DNA of 64,000 bases, taken from assembly GCF_042453785.1 (NCBI RefSeq), contig NC_091673.1, positions 10,759,501 to 10,823,500 of the forward strand. The letters are read 5' to 3'. Under the pieces are notes generated by a model. It searched no databases. It was not told where the DNA came from and saw only the letters and a list, made by a program, of their open reading frames with translations. The DNA comes from Malus domestica (lineage: Eukaryota; Streptophyta; Magnoliopsida; Rosales; Rosaceae). Every line of letters starts with the position of its first letter. Position 1 is the stretch's first letter. Positions 58,491 through 64,000 of the stretch are shown piece by piece. The translations under genes were made by a program, and so were the position numbers.

Positions 58491-59110
58491 AAAAATTGAT
58501 GAGCCTACCACATTGTCTTGTGAAATAGGAGGAAGTTGAGCAGAGGCAGAGAGACCCTTCAGTTTCGGTATCAAACCCACAAGTCCCGCCGGACTGCGCT
58601 CACCTCTCACACGGTCACACCCGGTATCCGGCACGGCGAAGCTCAGCTTAATCCCGTAGATCCAATCCAACGGCCCTAACCCTTTCAGTTCGTCTGTATT
58701 CGTCACGCTCGTATAATGCGTGCAGTCCAAGATACTCATGCCCATGAACTTCACCGTATCGTATCCCGTAAAACAACACGGTGGAGAAACAGTAGCAGCA
58801 GCAGCAGTCGTACTAGTACTATTAGCACCGTTGGTTAAAAATCCTCCTGGATTGGGGGTAGGAGTAGCCAATCCGGAACCGGAACGGAAAATCCAAAAGG
58901 CGTTGCAGGAGTCGCAAAGCTCGTCGCAGGCGTGGCCGGAGAAGTTGAAGCAGAGGGACTTGTAGTTGTTGAGGACAGGGGAGTCGACGGAGCAGTTGAG
59001 GAGGGTGAAGACAGTGTCGGAGGTGGGCGGGATAGGAGAAGAGAGTGAGAGTGGGGAGGAGTTGGAGGTGGAGGGATAGGAAAAAGAGGTTGACTATGGA
59101 GATGAGTGGT
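58490..59110 (-). pseudogene. Decayed Cys-rich receptor-like extracellular-domain gene
   Basis: The minus strand encodes a Cys-rich domain: SDTVFTLLNCSVDSPVLNNY, CFNFSGHACDELCDSCNAFW, then after a Gly/Ser/Thr/Ala-rich linker CCFTGYDTVKFMGMSILDC and LDWIYGIKLSFAVPDTGCDR. This resembles the cell-wall-binding (GUB_WAK/WAK-associated) domain that precedes receptor-like kinases. The putative signal-peptide region (about 59100-59045) is in another frame, with a stop in the domain frame just upstream. After TGCDR a further frame change is needed to reach SGGTCGFDTETEG. No kinase follows. I read it as a pseudogene; family assignment from memory. Confidence 0.5.
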
Positions 59111-59159
59111 TTTGACTGAGACCATCACATTTTCGATGCGTGTGAAAAATGAAAAGATA

Positions 59160-60318
59160 GGCCATCTCCAACCGATCAGGCCAAAAGATTATAGGGTTAA
59201 AAATAACTTGTTTTAATATGAAAATTATCTCTAACCGAGAGCTAGGCCAAAAGGCTCATGGTTCCTACCTGACAAAAAATGGGAGAACCGGCCAAAGGGC
59301 TGGCCAAGAGCAGTCAACCTTTCAGGCCTACAGCCCAGCCCTCTAGCACCAGAATGTGAAGCTTTACATTTTGTCAGCTCTTCAATTTAGCCCATTTGAA
59401 TGGCAACGGCTAGCTGCTTGTCATGTTTTGAATTTTTTTTTTGACGAATTTAAAAAAAAAATTCTTATTTTTTTCCTATAAATAACTAAGCCATTCCTAC
59501 ACCATTTCTCACATATTTTTCACCATTCCATATTATCTAACCTCATTTTATTTCAATTCTTCACATTCTATTCTCTTACCTCTTTCAACAATCTTTCCTT
59601 TAATTTTTTCAATAATTTTCATGTAGCCACATCTGCAATGAAAGGAAGGGCTTGGACCTAAAAAGAAGATGAAGCTCTTTGCAGAGATTATAGATGGGTC
59701 TCAGAACATAGTGTCAATGGTAGTTCTAAAAAAAGTGAAGGTGTATGGAGGTGTGTGAATTCTAACCCAATATCCAGCCAATTTATTAACATTGGAAACT
59801 GAAGATAAGAAGTATCACGTAGATAAGAATCCTATCTAAAATGTGCACAACCAATTACATCTCGACACGTGGCACTCAAAATCATATCCGAAAAATTATT
59901 AAGAGTACATAAAGATAAGAAATCTCGAGAGTTACTCACTTTAGTGATACATATCACTCAAAATCCTATCCAAAAAATTATTAAGATTATATAAATATAT
60001 GAAATCTGAAGGCTTATTCATTTGGCGACAAGTGACACTCAAAATATGTCCAAAAACCTTATTTTAATATGGTAGTTTAATTTAAGTAACCATATTAATT
60101 CAATTAAAATAATAAATTATGTTTGGCCTATGATCCTTTGGCCTCTACGGTTGGAGATGATTTTTTGTCAAAGCGCTATGCTTGGCCTATGACCCTTTGG
60201 CCCCCTCGGTTGAAGATGGTATAAAATATGGTCTTAACACTTTTCATTAAAATATAATTTCTTGCAGGATTATAGAGCTAAAGGAAGCCCTTTGACCCTT
60301 CTTCGGTTGGATATGGCC
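59160..60318 (+). mobile_element. PIF/Harbinger derivative 2
   Basis: Terminal inverted repeats are GGCCATCTCCAACCGA on the left and GGCCATATCCAACCGA read inward from the right, with TTA on the right flank and ATA on the left (one mismatch to TWA). The subterminal regions match those of 43562-44395 ('gagagctaggccaaa', 'atgaccctttggcc'). At 59636-59755 the plus strand encodes a SANT/Myb-like piece resembling the second Harbinger protein (DYRWVSEHSVNGSSKKSEGV), broken. It interrupts no recognised gene. Confidence 0.8.
59800..60060. repeat. Three tandem repeats of about 80 bp in Harbinger 2
   Basis: Each unit has 'aagataagaaatct', 'cacgtggcactcaaaat', 'atccgaaaaattattaag' and 'attacataaa'-like words. 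Units are diverged (roughly 75-85%). Confidence 0.7.
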
Positions 60319-60816
60319 TTAGTTACTGTGGCTGTGATGGGATCCACAAGTTGAAAAACAGGGAAGAAAGCATAGCGGCTTCAGCGAGGACATGGAGTGA
60401 GATTGGTAGTGTGAGTTTATAACTAGACAAAGTACGTTATTATGATAATTGGTTGTATCGAGAATTTGAGTTTGGCTCTCGACTCAAGGTTAAGTGACAA
60501 ATAACAAATGATTTGTTAAGTTCTAGGGTAAAAGGTTTTGTCCAAACCACTCAAACCGACCAAATCAAATTCATATTCAAAGAATTATTTGGTTTGATAT
60601 TAACACTAGAAACGTGTAATCTTGAGCCAAATCGGATAAAAATGTGATTTTATTGCTTTGGTTCGATTTGAAACCACCTTAACTGAATTGAATGCATAGG
60701 GTTAGGGACGTTAAAAGGAGAGATGTTAGCAGCGTGGTCTGAATTTAGAATCCACTTGCGCTTCAAATGTAAGACTAAAAACATGGCTTTGGGGCCCTTA
60801 AAAATCATAGAAGAAA

Positions 60817-60841
60817 TGCGGTGAAGGTGGATCGAACACCT

Positions 60842-60884
<43 letters not shown>

Positions 60885-60889
60885 CCCGC
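60817..60889 (-). tRNA. tRNA-Phe (GAA)
   Basis: 73 nt on the minus strand with a full cloverleaf. Acceptor GCGGGGA/TCACCGC, D arm GCTCAGTTGGGAGAGC, anticodon arm CAGACTGAAGATCTG with anticodon GAA, T arm AGGTGTTCGATCCACCT, discriminator A. It matches plant tRNA-Phe except for two paired changes in the T stem (AGGTG/CACCT for GCGTG/CACGC), which keep pairing. A T run on the minus strand (60799-60803) about 15 nt downstream could terminate Pol III. Confidence 0.95.
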
Positions 60890-61067
60890 CACTTGCTAAG
60901 TTCTACATAAACTTATTTTATAACACTTTGCATTACACTTTAACCCCTCACCCAATAATACTCCCACAACCAAATGCTAGCTTTTCTGTGTTGTCAATGC
61001 TGGCTTCTAAACTAAAAACATGATATGCTAGGCACATATTTATCTTAGTATTGATATTTAGAATAAA

Positions 61068-61262
61068 GAGCAATGCTAAGGATACTAAATTTGAGAGATA
61101 CTAAATTTGAGGACTAAATACGCAAACAAAATGATGTGTCAACAATAAGAAAAACACGTTTATCAAAGTTTAAATAATCAACAAATCAATCCTTAATTTT
61201 CAAAACTTTGTCTCCAAATTTATAATTTTCAAAACTTTGTCTTCAAATTTAAAGCATTACCC
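61068..61262. mobile_element. Mutator-type MITE, 195 bp, exact 9-bp TSD
   Basis: Flanked by TAGAATAAA at 61059-61067 and 61263-61271. Termini are GAGCAATGCTAAGGATACTA and, inward from the right, GGGTAATGCTTTAAATTTGA. Internal duplications of 'gatactaaatttgag' and 'ttttcaaaactttgtct' are present. The core has 'aaacacgtttatcaaagttt' as in 45965-46075. Confidence 0.85.
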
Positions 61263-61527
61263 TAGAATAAAAGATCCAAGAAATAAACCAATTAAGCTTA
61301 ACCAGTAGAACTCACCACCCCCTCCCTCATGGGCATGAAAAACACACAGAATCGATCCGCACACATGATATTATTGATAATATGCTTCATTACTTAATTA
61401 CACAAAGGGTAGCAGCAGCCACAGAAGCTACTACATATTTAGGCACCAGTCACAAACAAAAGGCACATACTTCATGTTACACACTACTCCTTCATTCTTT
61501 CGGATATCTCCACAGTATTTAACATTA

Positions 61528-62510
61528 TCAAACGTCTGTGAAGCGAAGGTACCCCTTCTTCGACGGGAGGTCCATAGTCTTGTAGCCCTGAGGGAACGTC
61601 TTCTTGGCCTCCTCCTCAGACACCGACGGAGAAATGACCACCGGATCCCCCGGCTTCCAGTTCGCCGGGGTTGCCACCTTGTGCTTGTTCGCCTTCTGCA
61701 GCGACTCCAACACCCTCACCACCTCGTCCATGTTCCGCCCCGTGCTCGCCGGGTACAGAAAGCTCAGCTTCACCTATAACCAAACAAATTAATTAACCCC
61801 AAAGTTTAGCCTTCGTACACACAATTACACATAATTAAGCTTCCATTGGGCCTAAGTACCTTCTTATCAGGCCCCACGATGTGAAGAGCGCGCGAGGGAA
61901 CTTGGTTTCCTGAGGAGTCCTTGACATCCGGCTCCACCATGTTAAGTTGCTTAATGATCTCTCGTTTCGGATCTGCCAGAATCGGGTAGTCCACCTTGCA
62001 CCCGGACTGCATAACACAAAACACACATATGTATGTGTGTGTGTATATGTATATATATATAAACCACCCTTGCATATATAACATAACCAAAAAATGAGTG
62101 TTGGAAACACTAGCCAAAATTAGAGCGTCAATCGAACATATTGAATAATCAGAACTTACGTCGTAGGCTTCGATATCCTTGATCCACTCGAGGTGAGAAG
62201 GCACATCGTCGCATGACAAACCCACAAGCTTCACTCCCTTCTCTCGAAACTTGGGAGAATACTCGGCCATCTTCCCGAGCTCCGTAGTGCAAACCGGCGT
62301 GAAATCGCCTACACGCATGCACATGCAACCACATAATCAAACTAATTAAGCAAATTAACAAGAGGAATTAGTAAGTAATTAAGGTTAATTACCGGGGTGG
62401 GAGAAAATGATGGCCCAGCTGTCGCCCAAGTAGTCGTAGAGCTTGATCTTTCCATGGGTGCTTTCAGCTTCAAGGTCTGGGATGGTGTCTCCAATGGTGA
62501 GTCCTGGCAT
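61528..62510 (-). CDS. PER1: 1-Cys peroxiredoxin, 219 aa
   Basis: Four exons (62510-62393, 62308-62160, 62006-61860, 61773-61528) sum to 660 nt. The protein starts [20 protein letters not shown]. It has the peroxidatic Cys in [16 protein letters not shown], then [35 protein letters not shown] and, in the C-terminal Prx domain, [16 protein letters not shown] and DPVVISPSV. There is no resolving Cys motif, as expected for the 1-Cys (Prx6) class. In plants these reduce hydroperoxides in embryo and aleurone nuclei and cytosol and mark seed desiccation and dormancy. Length is typical. The promoter carries seed and ABA motifs (see 62581-62720). Confidence 0.95.
62018..62062. repeat. (TG/TA)n microsatellite in PER1 intron 2
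   Basis: Alternating tatgtatgtgtgtgtgtata then tatatatata. Confidence 0.9.
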
Positions 62511-62580
62511 CTTCACAACTAGTAACGGACGCAAACTGCAACTCTCTGTGCTTTGTGAGAAAAAGGAGACATGTAGGGAC

Positions 62581-62720
62581 TATATAAAGACTTGTGGGAC
62601 CATTGCATGGGGAGAACGTGGCTAGGGAGTTGTCGCAGTTGGCCCCATGGCACTGGTTTTGGGATGTTGCCACGTGTCCAATATGAAGACAACGTGGCCA
62701 TTGGTTTCTGGATTAATGAG
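62581..62720 (-). promoter_or_regulatory. PER1 promoter with TATA, RY and ABRE/G-box motifs
   Basis: Read toward the gene on the minus strand: an ACGT core at about 62691-62698, a G-box/ABRE GACACGTGGC at 62669-62678, another ACGTTCTC/CCACGTT-type core near 62612-62621, an RY core CATGCAA at about 62603-62609, and TATA box TTTATATA at 62581-62588, about 70 bp before the ATG. RY plus ABRE is the usual seed-maturation (ABI3/ABI5) combination. The function is inferred from motif content. Confidence 0.6.
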
Positions 62721-62793
62721 CGCATGGCAATCTCTTGAATTTTCATTATTCTTATTTTTATGTTATACATGTTATTTCGGTATCCTCAGCAAC

Positions 62794-62855
62794 GGAGATG
62801 TAGCTCACATCGCTTTGCATTCGAGAGGTACGGGGTTCGATACCCCGCATCTCCA
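62794..62855 (+). pseudogene. tRNA-Ala (TGC) pseudogene
   Basis: 62 nt resembling plant tRNA-Ala. Acceptor GGAGATG/CATCTCC pairs perfectly, the loop TTTGCAT carries anticodon TGC, and the T arm GGGGTTCGATACCCC is intact. About 11 nt of the D arm and anticodon 5' stem are missing and the anticodon stem has mismatches (ATCGC against TCGAG). Not expected to fold as a tRNA. A tRNA-derived repeat is the alternative reading. Confidence 0.75.
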
Positions 62856-62934
62856 TAAGTTTACAAATTTCTTTTATTTTTTGGCTTTTTTTGGCTTTCC
62901 TTTCCGGCGCAATATCTCACTTTTTCACTTACTC

Positions 62935-63073
62935 GGTCGCAGCTCAAATCGCTCAGCTGCTGAACGAGACACTCAGCCACGACTGCGGCGCCGTCCACAC
63001 GGCGACTGAAGCACTCGATTGCCTCTCGTAGCTCCCCCAATTCCCTTACTATTTCCTCTCCATCTCCACCGGT
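62935..63073 (+). pseudogene. Importin-beta-like N-terminal exon remnant
   Basis: The frame reads AAQIAQLLNETLSHDCGAVH, then TATEALDCLS, a TAG, then LPQFPYYFLSISTG, and ends at a good splice donor (ggtaatt). This resembles the N-terminal HEAT repeat of plant importin/exportin-like proteins of the IPO11 type (QIAQLLNxTLSxD...TATxALDRLS). There is no Met start in frame and the internal stop breaks it. No following exon is visible before the copia element at 63159. Confidence 0.4.
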
Positions 63074-63158
63074 AATTAAGCTTGCAACTCATGATAATAC
63101 GCGATTTATGGCTTCTTAGTGGAAAATTGGGTCGATTTGTGTGTTAATTTGATACCAA

Positions 63159-64000
63159 TGTTGATTATTGGCTCAAACAATAGTCAAAAGTGAAACAATA
63201 CTTTCGGCTACTTTTGTGGGTGTTGGTTGGCATGCTGCATGTGGGAGACAAACAAAAATGGATGCACTTATGCCTAATTCTTTTGACTTGATGAGCGGCC
63301 TTTGACCATTGGTTTCTTTGAGGAGCCATTTTCTTTGGCTTTAAAAGGAGAAGCAGGAGCAGCCCGTAATATATGAGAGGAAAAAGAGCAAGAAGCCATT
63401 CGGTAGAGAAAAGAATTTTCTCAAATTGTTTTGCTTTGTATTTTTTGTTTTTTCCCTTCCTATGATAAACACGATTGTATGTTCTCATTGATTATAGTGG
63501 AATACTCCGTGGTCTCCAAACTGGATGTAGGCATTGCCGAACCAGTATAAATCTTGGTATTCTTGTTGATATTTTTTTTCATTTATCTTTTGTTAGTTAT
63601 TGTGGTTTATTTTTTCACTCACACTTGGTTGACGCTACCGCACAACAAGTGGTATGAAGAGCCCAGTTTCTTGAACAGTGAACTGCTACAGTATCTGTGA
63701 ATGGTATTGTACCTGTGAAGAGTGCCGGTTTTGTGAAGAGTGCCAAGTAGATGGCTGGAGATAAAGATGAATTTGTGAAGAATAAGGAGTCAGGATCGTC
63801 TTCATCGACACCTACATCCAATAAACATCCAACTACTACTACAAGGTTAGAGGTTGATAAAGTCAATGGCTCTAATAATTTTGGTATGTGGCAATGTGAA
63901 GTTATGGATGTGTTGTATCAACAAGAGTTGGATATGGTTCCGGAAGATAAACCAGAAGATATTGATGACAAGCAGTAGATGCGAATTAATCTTCATGCTT
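63159..64000 (+). mobile_element. Ty1/copia retrotransposon, 5' part (runs off window)
   Basis: 5' LTR 63159-63647 (489 bp, TGTTGATTAT to CACAACA), followed at once by a primer site resembling initiator tRNA-Met (agtggtatgaagagccc; the usual form is TGGTATCAGAGC). The gag frame begins at 63751 (MAGDKDEFVKNKE), with the copia Gag N-terminal pattern EVDKVNGSNNFGMWQCEVMD, and reaches a stop near 63976. The rest is outside the window, so its state and age cannot be judged; the visible gag appears broken. Confidence 0.8.

Noticed and set aside
60650-60892. 80-codon open frame on the minus strand
   Set aside because: Its first third is the tRNA-Phe gene read as codons.

Overview
The window is nuclear DNA of a flowering plant. 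The genes carry many spliced introns, the intergenic DNA is AT-rich, and the protein families are plant-specific (CAMTA, heteromeric ATP-citrate lyase, GFS12, 1-Cys peroxiredoxin). A Cassandra TRIM, an Au SINE and a plant-type RNase H fragment are also present. The repeat complement and protein sequences look like a woody eudicot, most likely Rosaceae of the apple/pear type. That assignment is from memory of related sequences, not from a search.

Layout. 1-7.8 kb is a graveyard of transposable elements: a copia gag scrap, a Cassandra element, an RNase H fragment, a 500-bp hAT element with an exact 8-bp target duplication, a copia tail, and a degenerate CACTA-like element that holds a SINE, an old LTR and a Mutator-like element with long inverted repeats. 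7.8-16.4 kb is a minus-strand tandem cluster of double-MATH-domain genes: one intact gene (319 aa) among three pseudogenes and a scrap. 17.3-30.6 kb is gene-rich and all minus strand: a PSMG4-like proteasome assembly chaperone, a GFS12-type pseudokinase/BEACH/WD40 trafficking protein, and the A subunit of cytosolic ATP-citrate lyase. 31.4-39.3 kb holds two related non-autonomous LTR retrotransposon fossils lying tail to tail. They share ends and repeat arrays but carry different host gene fragments: a mitochondrial p32/MAM33-like piece and a CCT4 chaperonin piece in one; BREVIS RADIX-like, receptor-kinase and tetraspanin pieces in the other. 41-57.7 kb is plus-strand genic: SRP19, a minus-strand MED21 pseudogene split by a PIF/Harbinger element, an EEF1AKMT4-like methyltransferase, and a full-length CAMTA transcription factor (1004 aa) with a recent Au SINE in an intron. 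58.5-64 kb has a decayed receptor-like extracellular-domain gene, a second Harbinger derivative, a tRNA-Phe(GAA) gene, a seed-type 1-Cys peroxiredoxin, a tRNA-Ala pseudogene, an importin-like exon remnant, and the 5' end of a copia element that runs off the window.

The exon models for PSMG4-like, ACLA, SRP19, the methyltransferase, CAMTA, the MATH gene and the peroxiredoxin were built by hand from GT/AG sites. Each sums to a whole number of codons and a length usual for its family. The genes are ordinary neighbours on a chromosome and do not form an operon-like pathway. The most unusual feature is the pair of gene-capturing LTR elements and their arrays of TATA-box-bearing repeats.
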